A stretch of 64,000 nucleotides of DNA from Rubrivivax sp. (GCA_019635285.1 JAHBZS010000006.1:89945-153944); one strand, 5' to 3'. Counted from the first letter of the stretch, positions 10,860 to 19,623 are shown. Notes: a model not told the origin generated them from the sequence alone. Program-made: numbers and translations.

Positions 10860-12767
10860 ATGATCGCGATCACGCTGCCCGATGGGGCCCAACGCGAGTT
10901 TCCCGGGCCGGTGACGGTGGCCGAAGTGGCCGCGTCCATCGGCCCCGGGCTGGCGAAGTCGGCGCTGGCCGGCAAGCTGGGCGACAAGGTCGTCGACCTG
11001 AGCCACCGCATCGACCACGACACGTCGCTGGCCATCGTCACGGACAAGAGCCCCGACGGCCTGGAGGTGCTGCGGCATTCGACGGCGCACCTGCTGGCCT
11101 ATGCGGTGAAGGAGCTGTTCCCCGACGCGCAGGTGACCATCGGCCCGGTCATCGAGAACGGCTTCTACTACGACTTCTCGTACAAGCGGCCCTTCACGCC
11201 CGAGGACCTGGCAGCCATCGAGCAGCGCATGGCCGAACTGGCGAAGAAGGACGAACCGGTGGTGCGCCGCGTGCTGCCGCGCGACGAGGCGGTGGCCTAC
11301 TTCAAGTCCATCGGCGAGCTGTACAAGGCCGAGATCATCGCCGGCATCCCGACCAACGAAGACGTGTCGCTGTACCGCGAAGGCGGCTTCGAAGACCTGT
11401 GCCGCGGCCCGCACGTGCCGAGCACGGGCAAGCTCAAGCACTTCAAGCTGATGAAGGTGGCCGGCGCCTACTGGCGCGGCGACCATCGCAACGAGATGCT
11501 GCAGCGCATCTACGGCACGGCCTGGGCGACCAAGGACGAGCTGCAGCAATACCTGCACATGCTGGAGGAAGCCGAGAAGCGCGACCACCGCAAACTGGGC
11601 CGCGAGCTCGACCTGTTCCACATGGACGAGGCGGCGCCCGGGCTGGTCTTCTGGCATCCCAAGGGCTGGACCATCTGGCAGCAGGTCGAGCAGTACATGC
11701 GCGCCGTCTACCGCGACAACGGCTACCAGGAAGTGAAGGGGCCGCAGATCCTGGACAAGAGCCTGTGGGAGAAGACGGGGCACTGGCAGAACTACCGCGA
11801 GAACATGTTCACGACGGAGTCGGAGAAGCGCGACTACGCGCTCAAGCCGATGAACTGCCCGGGCCACGTGCTGATCTTCAAGCAGGGCATCAAGAGCTAC
11901 CGCGACCTGCCGCTGCGCTATGGTGAGTTCGGCCAGTGCCACCGCAACGAACCCAGCGGCGCGCTGCACGGCATCATGCGCGTGCGTGGCTTCACGCAGG
12001 ACGACGGCCACATCTTCTGCATGGAGGACCAGATCCTCGACGAGTGCATCGCCTACACGGCGCTGCTGCAGCGCGTCTACAAGGACTTCGGCTTCGAGCA
12101 CATCATCTACAAGGTGGCGACGCGGCCGGAAAAACGCGTCGGCTCGGACGATCTCTGGGACAAGGCCGAGCACGCGCTGATGGAGTCGCTGCGGCGCTCC
12201 GGCGTGGAGTTCGAGGTCTCGCCCGGCGACGGCGCCTTCTACGGCCCGAAGATCGAATACACGCTGAAGGACGCGATCGGCCGCCCCTGGCAGTGCGGCA
12301 CGATGCAGGTCGACTTCAACACGGCGGAGCGCCTGGGCGGCGAATACGTGGCCGAGGATTCCAGCCGCCGCCACCCGGTGATGCTGCACCGCGCGATCGT
12401 CGGCAGCCTGGAGCGTTTCATCGGCATCCTCATCGAGCAGCATGCCGGCGCGCTGCCGGCTTGGCTGGCGCCGCTGCAGGTGGTCGTGGCCTCGATCAGC
12501 GAGCACACCGCCGACTATGCGGTGGATGTCGTGAAAGCGCTGCAAAAACAAGGGGTTAGAGCACAGGCCGATTTGCGGGCGGACAAGATTGGGTATAAAA
12601 TACGCGAGCATTCGATGCAAAAGGTTCCGTACATCCTGGTCGTAGGCGACAAGGAAAAGGCAAACGGGGCCGTTTCGGTGCGCGCTCGGGGCAACCTGGA
12701 TCTGGGGGTCATGGCGCTCGGCGACTTCGCTACGAAGCTCGCCGACGACATCCACCGCAAGGTCTGA
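10860..12767 (+). CDS. thrS: Threonine--tRNA ligase
   Basis: A 635-residue class II synthetase charging tRNA-Thr in the cytoplasm. Order of domains: TGS (1-60), editing domain with the HSTAH zinc/editing motif, catalytic core with motif 2 around [19 protein letters not shown], motif 3 around [18 protein letters not shown], and the anticodon-binding domain (from about residue 540). The ATG at 10860 lies 9 nt after GGAG; an in-frame TTG at 10851 is less likely. First structural gene of the thrS-infC-rpmI-rplT-pheST-ihfA block, behind the leader/attenuator. Confidence 0.98.
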   Translation: MIAITLPDGAQREFPGPVTVAEVAASIGPGLAKSALAGKLGDKVVDLSHRIDHDTSLAIVTDKSPDGLEVLRHSTAHLLAYAVKELFPDAQVTIGPVIENGFYYDFSYKRPFTPEDLAAIEQRMAELAKKDEPVVRRVLPRDEAVAYFKSIGELYKAEIIAGIPTNEDVSLYREGGFEDLCRGPHVPSTGKLKHFKLMKVAGAYWRGDHRNEMLQRIYGTAWATKDELQQYLHMLEEAEKRDHRKLGRELDLFHMDEAAPGLVFWHPKGWTIWQQVEQYMRAVYRDNGYQEVKGPQILDKSLWEKTGHWQNYRENMFTTESEKRDYALKPMNCPGHVLIFKQGIKSYRDLPLRYGEFGQCHRNEPSGALHGIMRVRGFTQDDGHIFCMEDQILDECIAYTALLQRVYKDFGFEHIIYKVATRPEKRVGSDDLWDKAEHALMESLRRSGVEFEVSPGDGAFYGPKIEYTLKDAIGRPWQCGTMQVDFNTAERLGGEYVAEDSSRRHPVMLHRAIVGSLERFIGILIEQHAGALPAWLAPLQVVVASISEHTADYAVDVVKALQKQGVRAQADLRADKIGYKIREHSMQKVPYILVVGDKEKANGAVSVRARGNLDLGVMALGDFATKLADDIHRKV

Positions 12768-12835
12768 AGCGCCGGCGCGCTCTTGTCTTTTGTACGGCCC
12801 TGAATGCCTGGGGGTCGTGATAAGGGGTCTGAACT

Positions 12836-13384
12836 ATCGCTACCTTCATGGACCGTCGCACTCCGAATGCGGAGCGCAAGCACAGGTTGAACCGGGAAAT
12901 CATGGCGCCGCAGGTGCGCCTGAATGGCGTGGACAACGAGCCGCTGGGCATCGTCAGCCTCATGGAAGCGCTGCAGATGGCCGGCGACAAGGATGTCGAT
13001 CTGGTCGAGATCGCCGCCACGGCCGATCCCCCGGTGTGCCGGTTGATGGACTACGGCAAGTTCAAGTACCAGGAGCAGAAGAAGGCCGCCGAAGCCAAGG
13101 CCAAGCAGAAGATCATCGAGATCAAGGAAGTCAAGTTCCGGCCCGGCACCGACGAAGGCGACTACGCGATCAAGATGCGCAACCTGCGCCGCTTCATCGC
13201 GGAGGACGGTGACAAGGGCAAGGTCACGTTGCGCTACCGCGGCCGCGAGATCACCCACCAGGACATCGGCATGCGGCTGCTGGAGCGCATCCGCGACGAA
13301 CTGGCCGACGTGTCGGTGGTGGAGCACATGCCCAAGCTGGAAGGGCGCCAGATGATCATGGTGCTGGCGCCGAAGAGGAAGTAA
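12836..13384 (+). CDS. infC: Translation initiation factor IF-3, ATC start
   Basis: About 182 residues: N-domain ([17 protein letters not shown]), lysine-rich linker ([18 protein letters not shown]) and C-domain ending [16 protein letters not shown]-3 binds the 30S subunit and rejects non-canonical start codons. The ribosome site AAGGGG (12822-12827) is 8 nt before ATC at 12836 but 20 nt before the first ATG (12848), so the ATC codon is the likely start. IF-3 genes of E. coli and other bacteria use such rare codons for autoregulation. If the ATG were used, the protein would lack four residues. Confidence 0.93.
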   Translation: MATFMDRRTPNAERKHRLNREIMAPQVRLNGVDNEPLGIVSLMEALQMAGDKDVDLVEIAATADPPVCRLMDYGKFKYQEQKKAAEAKAKQKIIEIKEVKFRPGTDEGDYAIKMRNLRRFIAEDGDKGKVTLRYRGREITHQDIGMRLLERIRDELADVSVVEHMPKLEGRQMIMVLAPKRK

Positions 13385-13392
13385 CGAGGGAT

Positions 13393-13480
13393 TCACCGCG
13401 ACAGGCTGGGTCGCCTGTGGCGGTGACAAGAAGCTGCTGCAGGCCAACAAGCACCGCATGTTTCATGCGGTCGCCTGCAG
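13393..13480 (+). promoter_or_regulatory. Two strong hairpins in the infC-rpmI spacer, candidate r-protein leader
   Basis: Hairpin 1: TCACCGC-g-ACAGGC / GCCTGT-g-GCGGTGA (13393-13426) around a 6-nt loop. Hairpin 2: an outer CTGCAGGC / GCCTGCAG stem (13437-13444 with 13473-13480) enclosing ACCGCAT / ATGCGGT (13453-13459 with 13465-13471). The second ends 26 nt before the rpmI ATG. No T-run follows, so it is not a plain terminator. L20 represses the rpmI-rplT genes in other bacteria by binding such leader RNA, which makes this a reasonable, unproved candidate site. Confidence 0.55.
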
Positions 13481-13506
13481 ACGGCAATATCGAAGAAGGA
13501 GCAGCA

Positions 13507-13710
13507 ATGCCCAAGATGAAGACCAAGAAGAGCGCGGCCAAGCGGTTCCGCGTGCGTCCGGGGGGCACCGTCAAGCGCGGTGCGGCGTTCAAGCGCCACA
13601 TCCTCACCAAGAAGTCCACCACCCGCAAGCGCCACCTGCGTGGCGTCAAGGAGGTGCATGACACCAACATGGGCAGCATCGCCAAGATGATGCCTTTTGC
13701 TGGCCTTTGA
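13507..13710 (+). CDS. rpmI: 50S ribosomal protein L35
   Basis: A 67-residue basic protein beginning [16 protein letters not shown] with the later TTRKRHLRG segment, both diagnostic of L35. GAAGGAG lies 7 nt before the ATG at 13507. It follows infC across a structured 122-bp spacer and precedes rplT by 11 bp. L35 is a small late-assembling part of the large ribosomal subunit. Confidence 0.98.
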   Translation: MPKMKTKKSAAKRFRVRPGGTVKRGAAFKRHILTKKSTTRKRHLRGVKEVHDTNMGSIAKMMPFAGL

Positions 13711-13721
13711 GGGAGTAGGAC

Positions 13722-14078
13722 ATGCCTCGCGTCAAACGTGGAGTTACCGCACACGCCCGCCACAAGAAGATCCTGGCTCTGGCCAAGGGCTATCGCGGCC
13801 GTCGCAAGAACGTCTTCCGCATCGCCAAGCAGGCGGTGATGAAGGCCGGGCAATATGCCTACCGCGACCGTCGTACCCGCAAGCGTGTGTTCCGCCAGCT
13901 CTGGATCGCCCGTATCAACGCCGCATCGCGCGAGCTCGGCGTCACCTACAGCAAGTTCATGGCCGGCCTGAAGAAGGCGCAGATCGACATCGACCGCAAG
14001 GTCCTCGCCGACCTGGCCGTCAACGACCCGGCTGCCTTTGGCAGCATCGTGGACAAGGTGAAGGCCCAACTCGGCTGA
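13722..14078 (+). CDS. rplT: 50S ribosomal protein L20
   Basis: A 118-residue protein of exact family length, starting [20 protein letters not shown] and containing [17 protein letters not shown] and [21 protein letters not shown]20 binds 23S rRNA early in 50S assembly and, in other bacteria, represses translation of its own operon. Followed 27 bp later by an intrinsic terminator, so rplT may close the upstream transcript unit. Confidence 0.98.
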   Translation: MPRVKRGVTAHARHKKILALAKGYRGRRKNVFRIAKQAVMKAGQYAYRDRRTRKRVFRQLWIARINAASRELGVTYSKFMAGLKKAQIDIDRKVLADLAVNDPAAFGSIVDKVKAQLG

Positions 14079-14104
14079 TGTCCGCAGCGGCTCGCTAGCA
14101 TTCG

Positions 14105-14137
14105 ATGGCCGTCACGCAAGGGCGGCCATTTTTGTTT
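14105..14137 (+). terminator. Intrinsic terminator between rplT and pheS
   Basis: Stem ATGGCCG (14105-14111) / CGGCCAT (14123-14129) with an 11-nt loop, followed by TTTTTGTTT. It lies inside the otherwise continuous operon, so pheS is reached by partial read-through or from a separate promoter in the remaining 75 bp. Confidence 0.75.
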
Positions 14138-14213
14138 GCGACCGCGGCGATACAGCGCTTCGCGACATGAAGTTCCCACGCGGGCGCCTGCGCCTGTGAT
14201 TCCCTGGAAGGCC

Positions 14214-15257
14214 ATGAACGATCTGGACACACTGGTACGGGCGGCGCAGTCGGCCTTCGACGCCGCGCCGACGCCCGCCGAACTGGAGAACGCCAAGGCG
14301 CGCTACCTTGGCAAGGCCGGGCAACTGACGGACCTGATGAAAGGCCTGGGCGCGCTCAGCGTCGAGCAGAAGAAGACGCGCGGCGCGGCGATCAACCAGG
14401 CGAAGCAGCAGGTCGAAGCCCTGCTGCAGGCACGCCGCGACGCGCTGGCCGCCGGCGAGTTGCAGGCGCAGCTGCAGGCCGAGGCGCTGGACGTGACGCT
14501 GCCCGGGCGGCGGCGCGGCAGCGGCGGCTTGCATCCGGTGTCGCGCACGATGGCGCGCATCGAGGCCATCTTCGCGTCGATGGGCTTCGACGTGGCCGAC
14601 GGGCCCGAGATCGAGACCGACTGGTACAGCTTCACCGCGCTGAACAACCCCGAGAACCATCCGGCGCGTTCGATGCAGGACACCTTCTACGTCGACATGA
14701 AGGACGCCGAAGGCCGCTGGCTGAACCTGCGCCCGCACACAAGCCCGATGCAGGTGCGCTACGCGCAGGCCCACGCGCAGCGCCATGCCGGCGCCGCGGT
14801 GATGCCCGAGGTGCGTGTCATCGCGCCGGGGCGCACCTACCGCGTGGACAGCGACGCCACGCATTCGCCGATGTTCCACCAGTGCGAAGGCCTGTGGATC
14901 GGCGAGAACGTCAGCTTCAAGGACCTGAAGTTCGTCTTCAGCGACTTCCTGCGCCAGTTCTTCGAGACCGACGAGCTGCAGGTGCGCTTCCGCCCGTCGT
15001 TCTTCCCCTTCACCGAGCCCTCGGCCGAGATCGATATCGCCTTCGCCAGCGGGCCGCTGAAGGGCCGCTGGCTCGAAGTCGCCGGCTCCGGCCAGGTGCA
15101 TCCGAACGTGGTGCGCAACTTCGGCCTGGACCCGGAGACGAACATCGGCTTCGCCTTCGGCATGGGCCCGGACCGGCTGACGATGTTGCGCTATGGCGTG
15201 AACGACCTGCGCCTGTTCTTCGATGGTGACCTGCGCTTCCTGTCGCAGTTCAAGTAG
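14214..15257 (+). CDS. pheS: Phenylalanine--tRNA ligase alpha subunit
   Basis: A 347-residue class II catalytic subunit. The N-terminal coiled coil (about 1-85) binds tRNA. The core contains [34 protein letters not shown] and HTSPMQVR (motif 2), and ends with [19 protein letters not shown] (motif 3). It forms an alpha2-beta2 enzyme with PheT, whose gene starts 9 bp downstream. GGAAGG lies 4 nt before the ATG at 14214. The frame is open upstream to 14136 but homology starts at MNDLDTLV. Confidence 0.98.
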   Translation: MNDLDTLVRAAQSAFDAAPTPAELENAKARYLGKAGQLTDLMKGLGALSVEQKKTRGAAINQAKQQVEALLQARRDALAAGELQAQLQAEALDVTLPGRRRGSGGLHPVSRTMARIEAIFASMGFDVADGPEIETDWYSFTALNNPENHPARSMQDTFYVDMKDAEGRWLNLRPHTSPMQVRYAQAHAQRHAGAAVMPEVRVIAPGRTYRVDSDATHSPMFHQCEGLWIGENVSFKDLKFVFSDFLRQFFETDELQVRFRPSFFPFTEPSAEIDIAFASGPLKGRWLEVAGSGQVHPNVVRNFGLDPETNIGFAFGMGPDRLTMLRYGVNDLRLFFDGDLRFLSQFK

Positions 15258-15266
15258 GGCTGTCGC

Positions 15267-17693
15267 ATGCAATTCCCCGAATCCTGGTTGCGCGAGTTCT
15301 GCAACCCGCCCATCACCACCGCCGAACTGGCTGAGTTGCTGACCATGGCCGGCCTGGAGGTGGAAGACACCCGCCCCGTAGCCCCGCCGACCCGCGGCGT
15401 GGTGGTCGCCGAGATCGTCGAAGCGACGCAGCACCCCAACGCCGACCGCCTGCGCGTGTGCAAGGTGAACGCCGGCGCGCATTCGCCGGACGGCCCGCTG
15501 CAGATCGTCTGCGGCGCGCCCAACGCCCGCGTCGGCATCCGCGTCCCGCTAGCCCTGGTGGGCGCCGAGCTGCCGCCGGCGGAGGAGGGCGGCGCGCCCT
15601 TCGCCATCAAGGTGGGCAAGCTGCGCGGCGTCGACAGCTTCGGCATGCTGTGTTCGGCGCGCGAGCTCAAGCTCTCCGACGACCACGCCGGGCTGCTCGA
15701 GCTGGCGGCCGATGCGCCGCTGGGCGCCGATATCCGCAGCGTGCTGGGGCTGGACGACACGGTCTTCACGCTGAAGCTCACGCCCAACCTGGCGCATGCG
15801 CTCAGCGTCTACGGCGTGGCGCGCGAAGTGTCGGCGCTGACCGGCGCGCCGCTGCAGACGCCGCGCATCGAGCCCGTGCCGCCGCGCCACGACCAGAAAC
15901 TGCCGGTGCGGGTCGAAGCCTCGGACCTGTGCGGCCGCTTCTCCGGCCGCATCATCCGCAACGTCAACACCCGCGCGCAGACCCCCGCCTGGATGGTCGA
16001 GCGCCTGGCGCGCTGCGGCCAGCGGTCGGTGACGGCGCTGGTCGACATCTCGAACTACGTGATGTTCGAGTACAGCCGGCCGACGCACATCTTCGACCTG
16101 GACAAGATCCACGACCACCTGGAAGTGCGCTGGGGCCGCCCAGGCGAGACGCTGAAGCTGCTCAACGGCAACACCATCGACATCGACCCGTCGGTCGGCG
16201 TGATCGCCGACGCGCGCCAGGTGGAATCGCTGGCCGGCATCATGGGCGGCGACGCCACCGCCGTGTCCGACGACACGCACCATGTGTACGTCGAGGCCGC
16301 GTTCTGGTGGCCCGAAGCCGTGGCGGGGCGCTCGCGGCGCTTCAATTTCTCCACCGAGGCCGGGCATCGCTTCGAGCGCGGTGTGGATCCCGCGTCGACG
16401 GCCTTGCACATCGAGCGGGTGACGCAGTTGATCCTGCAGATCTGCGGCGGCGAGCCCGGCCCGCTGGATGACCAGACGCTGCGCCTGCCGCCGCTGCGGC
16501 CGGTGACGCTGCGTGTGGCGCGCGCGGCCAAGGTCATCGGCATGCCGTTGACGCAGGCGCAGTGCGCCACCGTGTTCCGCCGCCTGGGCTTCGAGTTCAG
16601 CGAAGGCGAGGGCACGATCACGGTGACGCCGCCGAGCTGGCGCTTCGACCTGCTGATCGAAGAAGACCTGATCGAAGAGGTGGCGCGCATCATCGGCTAC
16701 CAGCAGCTGCCCGACACGCCGCCGGTGGCGCCGATCCGCGCGCGCGTGGCCAGCGAATCGCGCCGCGGCCCGCATGCCGCGCGCCAGGCGATGGCCGCGC
16801 TGGACTACCAGGAAACCATCAACTACAGCTTCGTCGAAGAGCGCTGGGAGCGCCAGCTGGCCGGCAACGACACGCCCATCCGCGTGCTCAACCCGATCGC
16901 CGCGCCGCTGGGCGTGATGCGTTCCAGCCTGTTCGGCAGCCTGCTCGGCGTGCTGCACTACAACCTGGCGCGCCGCGCCGGCCGAGTGCGCGTGTTCGAG
17001 GTCGGCCGCGTGTTCCGGCGCGATGACGGCACGCCCGACAGCGGCACCAGCGTGGCCGGCGTGGCCCAGCCGCTGCGCCTGGGAGCGCTGGCCTACGGAC
17101 CGGCGGCCATGCTGCAGTGGGGCCAGAAGGAGCGGGCGGTCGACTTCTTCGACCTCAAGGGTGACATCGAGGCGCTGCTCGCGCCGCGCCGGCCCCGGTT
17201 CGTGGCCGACACCCATCCCGCGCTGCACCCGGGGCGCTGTGCGCGCGTCGAACTCGATGGCCGTGCCATCGGCCACGTCGGCGAACTGCACCCGCAATGG
17301 CGCCAGGCCTATGAGCTGCCCCAGGCGCCGCTGCTGTTCGAACTGGAGCTCGACGCGGTGCTGGCGCGCGACGTGCCGCAGGCCCAGCCGGTGCCCCGGC
17401 ACCAGGCTTCATGGCGCGACCTGGCGCTGGTGCTGCGCGACGACGTGGCGCACGACCGCGTGGTGGCCGCGCTGGCGCAGGACCCGTCCGGCCTGGTGCG
17501 CTCGGTGCTGCTGTTCGACGTCTACCGCCCCACGCAGCCGACCGGCGACATCGCGGCCGGCGAGCACAGCATGGCGCTGCGCCTGGAACTGCTGGACGAC
17601 CAGGCCAACCTGACCGACGAGCGCATCGACGCCGCGGTCGCCGCGGCCGTGCAGCGCGCCCAACAGGCCTTCGGCGCGCGCCTGCGCGCCTGA
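15267..17693 (+). CDS. pheT: Phenylalanine--tRNA ligase beta subunit
   Basis: An 808-residue subunit of usual length. Visible parts: N-terminal EMAP/tRNA-binding-like domain (about 40-150, KVNAGAHSPDGPLQIVCGAPNAR), B3/B4 editing region, B5 domain, catalytic-like module with GHRFERGVDP, and a C-terminal ferredoxin-fold anticodon-binding domain (HQASWRDLALVLRDDVAHDRV). PheT edits mischarged Tyr-tRNA-Phe and recognises the anticodon. It lies between pheS and ihfA in the conserved order. Confidence 0.98.
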   Translation: MQFPESWLREFCNPPITTAELAELLTMAGLEVEDTRPVAPPTRGVVVAEIVEATQHPNADRLRVCKVNAGAHSPDGPLQIVCGAPNARVGIRVPLALVGAELPPAEEGGAPFAIKVGKLRGVDSFGMLCSARELKLSDDHAGLLELAADAPLGADIRSVLGLDDTVFTLKLTPNLAHALSVYGVAREVSALTGAPLQTPRIEPVPPRHDQKLPVRVEASDLCGRFSGRIIRNVNTRAQTPAWMVERLARCGQRSVTALVDISNYVMFEYSRPTHIFDLDKIHDHLEVRWGRPGETLKLLNGNTIDIDPSVGVIADARQVESLAGIMGGDATAVSDDTHHVYVEAAFWWPEAVAGRSRRFNFSTEAGHRFERGVDPASTALHIERVTQLILQICGGEPGPLDDQTLRLPPLRPVTLRVARAAKVIGMPLTQAQCATVFRRLGFEFSEGEGTITVTPPSWRFDLLIEEDLIEEVARIIGYQQLPDTPPVAPIRARVASESRRGPHAARQAMAALDYQETINYSFVEERWERQLAGNDTPIRVLNPIAAPLGVMRSSLFGSLLGVLHYNLARRAGRVRVFEVGRVFRRDDGTPDSGTSVAGVAQPLRLGALAYGPAAMLQWGQKERAVDFFDLKGDIEALLAPRRPRFVADTHPALHPGRCARVELDGRAIGHVGELHPQWRQAYELPQAPLLFELELDAVLARDVPQAQPVPRHQASWRDLALVLRDDVAHDRVVAALAQDPSGLVRSVLLFDVYRPTQPTGDIAAGEHSMALRLELLDDQANLTDERIDAAVAAAVQRAQQAFGARLRA

Positions 17694-17708
17694 ACACAAA
17701 GGAAGCCC

Positions 17709-18050
17709 ATGGACCCGGTGATCCTGCCGAGCATCGAGACGCCCACGTTGACCAAGGCCGACCTGGCCGAACTGCTGTTCGAGCGCCTGGGCCTGAACAA
17801 GCGCGAGTCCAAGGACATGGTCGAGGCCTACTTCGAGATCATCCACGACACCTTGGTCAAGGGCGGCGATGTCAAGCTGTCCGGCTTCGGCAACTTCAAC
17901 ATCCGGCGCAAGGCGCCGCGCCCCGGCCGCAACCCGCGCACCGGTGAGTCGATCCCGATCAAGGCGCGCAACGTCGTGACTTTTCATGCGAGTCACAAGT
18001 TGAAAGCCATCGTGCAAGGTGACACACCGCTGGAAGAAGACTTCGAGTAA
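17709..18050 (+). CDS. ihfA: Integration host factor subunit alpha
   Basis: A 113-residue HU/IHF-family DNA-bending protein. The beta-arm signature [22 protein letters not shown] is present and the [22 protein letters not shown] helix matches IhfA. It forms a heterodimer with IhfB and assists recombination, replication and sigma54 promoters. A short N-terminal extension ([10 protein letters not shown]) is common in betaproteobacteria. It starts 15 bp after pheT with AAAGGAAG as ribosome site, and the merR-type gene follows by 35 bp. Confidence 0.97.
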   Translation: MDPVILPSIETPTLTKADLAELLFERLGLNKRESKDMVEAYFEIIHDTLVKGGDVKLSGFGNFNIRRKAPRPGRNPRTGESIPIKARNVVTFHASHKLKAIVQGDTPLEEDFE

Positions 18051-18085
18051 AGTTTGAGCTTTCCCGTTAGATCGCGTTGATTTCA

Positions 18086-18535
18086 ATGGAGAAAGCGCTT
18101 CCGCCGATCCCCGCCAAACGCTACTTCACCATCGGTGAGGTGAGCGAGCTGTGCGGCGTGAAGCCCTATGTGCTGCGCTACTGGGAACAGGAGTTCACGC
18201 AGCTCAAGCCGATGAAGCGCCGCGGCAACCGGCGCTACTACCAGCACCATGAGGTGCTGCTGGTGCGGCGCATCCGCGACCTGCTGTACGACCAGGGTTT
18301 CACCATCAGCGGCGCGCGCAACCGGCTGAGCGAATTGGGTCACGCGCGCGGTGCACCGCCCGTGCGCAGTGATGCCGAGTTGCCGCCGCTGGACGAAGCC
18401 CTCGACGAAGCGCCGCCGCCGGACGCCGGCGGCGACGCCGTCCAGGCGCTGCCGCTGCCGCCCGGCACGCGGGAATACACGGTGCAGCAGGTGCGCCAGG
18501 AACTGCAGTCGATCCGCGAGTTGCTGGCGCCCTAG
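18086..18535 (+). CDS. MerR-family transcriptional regulator
   Basis: A 149-residue protein with an N-terminal winged helix-turn-helix, KRYFTIGEVSELCGVKPYVLRYWEQEF, and the MerR wing RRGNRRYYQHHEVLLVRRIRDLL. The C-terminal third is acidic and proline-rich (about 85-130), with a short helix at the end. No Cys ligand set for a metal is seen. This gene directly after ihfA is a standing arrangement in beta- and gammaproteobacteria; its target is not established. A TTG at 18077 in the same frame is an alternative start. Confidence 0.93.
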   Translation: MEKALPPIPAKRYFTIGEVSELCGVKPYVLRYWEQEFTQLKPMKRRGNRRYYQHHEVLLVRRIRDLLYDQGFTISGARNRLSELGHARGAPPVRSDAELPPLDEALDEAPPPDAGGDAVQALPLPPGTREYTVQQVRQELQSIRELLAP

Positions 18536-18564
18536 TGCCGGCAGGGGCCGCCTGGAGCGCAGTC

Positions 18565-18570
18565 TATAAT
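18565..18570 (+). promoter_or_regulatory. -10 element of tRNA-Pro(GGG)
   Basis: A perfect TATAAT 12 bp before the tRNA 5' end. A matching -35 box is not evident; the upstream sequence is GC-rich. Confidence 0.65.
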
Positions 18571-18581
18571 TCTCCGTTCAG

Positions 18582-18659
<78 letters not shown>

Positions 18660-18667
18660 CTGAAATC

Positions 18668-18707
18668 AACGGGTCAGGTCCCACAAGGGGCTGGCCCGTT
18701 GTCCTTT
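18668..18707 (+). terminator. Probable terminator after tRNA-Pro(GGG)
   Basis: AACGGG (18668-18673) pairs with CCCGTT (18695-18700), enclosing a further short CAG..CCC / GGG..CTG pairing, followed by GTCCTTT. The T-run is weak, but the place 9 bp after the tRNA fits. Confidence 0.55.
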
Positions 18708-18728
18708 CGGGCGACGACGGTCATGGCT

Positions 18729-19217
18729 TCAGGCGAGCCCCGCCTTGTCCAGGCCCAGCGCCTTGTCCCTCGATCCGGGCACCGTGCGAAAGGTGACGCA
18801 TAGGCGGTTCCAGGCGTTGATGCTCGCCACGCGAAAGGTCAGCGCCGAGAGTTCCGGGTCGCTGAAGTGGCGGCGCGCCTCGTCGTAGAGCGCGTCCGGC
18901 ACGCCCCCCGGCGCCATGCGCGTGACGGCTTCGGTCCATTCGAGCGCGACGCGCTCCCTGGGCGTGAACAGCGGGGAGTCGTGCCAGGCCGCCACGTGAT
19001 GCAGACGCAGCTCGCGTTCGCCGTGCAGCCGGGCCTCCTTGGCATGCATGTCGAGACAGAACGCGCAGCCGTTGATCTGCGACGCGCGGATGTCCACCAG
19101 GTGGGCCAGCCCCGCATCTAGATGCTCGCTGTCGGCGATGGTCTTGCTGAGTTCCGCCAGCTTCTTGAAGAGCGCGGGGGTTTGGTGTGCGTAGTCCAGG
19201 CGGGCCTGCGGGTTCAT
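18729..19217 (-). CDS. AhpD-like carboxymuconolactone decarboxylase family protein
   Basis: A 162-residue all-helical protein. The active site CAFCLDMHAKEAR has the CxxC-x3-H pattern of alkylhydroperoxidase AhpD-like proteins, which act as thiol peroxidases or reductants. It lacks the features of true gamma-carboxymuconolactone decarboxylase. The ATG at 19217 has AAAGGAC 8 nt upstream; an upstream ATG in frame is less suitable. It is convergent with tRNA-Pro(GGG). Transcription from the small-ORF region upstream would be stopped by the terminator at 19291-19317, so a separate promoter or read-through is needed. Confidence 0.9.
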   Translation of the reverse strand: MNPQARLDYAHQTPALFKKLAELSKTIADSEHLDAGLAHLVDIRASQINGCAFCLDMHAKEARLHGERELRLHHVAAWHDSPLFTPRERVALEWTEAVTRMAPGGVPDALYDEARRHFSDPELSALTFRVASINAWNRLCVTFRTVPGSRDKALGLDKAGLA

Positions 19218-19290
19218 GCTCGATGTCCTTTCAACAACTGGGCGGTGTCGCTGCGCATGCATGGTGATGGGCCACTGCGCGGCGCGCCCC

Positions 19291-19317
19291 AAAAAAACAA
19301 GGCTCCATCGGAGCCTT
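19291..19317 (-). terminator. Perfect intrinsic terminator of the small-ORF transcript
   Basis: On the minus strand, AAGGCTCC-gat-GGAGCCTT is followed by GTTTTTTT (plus-strand 19310-19317 with 19299-19306, A-run at 19291-19297). It ends a minus-strand transcript coming from about 19.5 kb and lies 74 bp before the AhpD-like start. Confidence 0.85.
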
Positions 19318-19330
19318 GCATCGCATCACT

Positions 19331-19386
19331 TCAGCGCCCGTGAGGCACGGCGCTTCGAAGCGTCAACTCGTGGCAGTGACGATCAC
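19331..19386 (-). other. Two overlapping mini-ORFs after the 27-codon ORF
   Basis: The stop of the 27-codon ORF overlaps a GTG that opens a 7-codon ORF (19363-19386, MIVTATS). Its stop overlaps a TTG opening an 11-codon ORF (19331-19366, MTLRSAVPHGR). The stop-start overlaps are GTGA and TTGA, as in translationally coupled genes. In the frame of the first ORF the sequence beyond its stop also stays open, ending in a basic stretch. Whether any of these is translated is unknown; they may be chance in a structured RNA. Confidence 0.35.
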
Positions 19387-19466
19387 CGGTCTGTTCCCGA
19401 GGGGAGCCGTTCCGACCCGATCCACCACAGCGTCTGCATGGACGCGGAATGAGTGTGGAACTTCAA
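19383..19466 (-). CDS. Putative small protein, 27 aa, with a full-length Shine-Dalgarno
   Basis: A TTG-initiated ORF encoding a 27-residue peptide beginning MKFHTHSASMQTLWWIGSER. Seven nucleotides before the start is the core of AAAGGAGGTGATCC, an uninterrupted 14-nt complement of the 16S rRNA 3' end. A perfect terminator follows at 19291-19317, giving a transcript of about 200 nt. I do not recognise the peptide. Options are a highly translated small protein, a leader peptide for the AhpD-like gene, or a regulatory RNA that binds ribosomes. No good promoter was found; TTGCAG with a 17-bp spacer before CAACAT (about 19520-19545) is a weak possibility. Confidence 0.5.
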   Translation of the reverse strand: MKFHTHSASMQTLWWIGSERLPSGTDR

Positions 19467-19467
19467 C

Positions 19468-19481
19468 GGATCACCTCCTTT
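19468..19481 (-). promoter_or_regulatory. Full-length (14-nt) Shine-Dalgarno sequence
   Basis: The minus strand reads AAAGGAGGTGATCC, matching the complete anti-Shine-Dalgarno tail of 16S rRNA without a mismatch. Ordinary ribosome sites in this window match 4-7 nt. It decides the TTG at 19466 as the start of the small ORF. Confidence 0.8.
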
Positions 19482-19623
19482 CGCGGCGCAGCAAGATCAC
19501 TGCGGGGGGGATGTTGCCGCAAGCCGCCGCCGCCTGCAATCCCGAGCGACCCGAGCGCGTCGCTCGAGTAGGACGCGCGGGCCGACGGCGGCCGGCGGCC
19601 TGGGCGCCGCGCTGGAACCCGCG

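Noticed and set aside
14105-14170. ORF reading [21 protein letters not shown] as a possible Phe-leader peptide for pheST
   Set aside because: Its Phe codons come from the terminator T-run it overlaps, no ribosome site precedes it, and the order of leader then terminator is not respected.
19468-19481. Plus-strand GGATCACCTCCTTT as a remnant of a 16S rRNA gene
   Set aside because: The preceding bases do not match the conserved end of 16S rRNA; only the 14 nt agree, and on the minus strand they sit correctly as a ribosome site.
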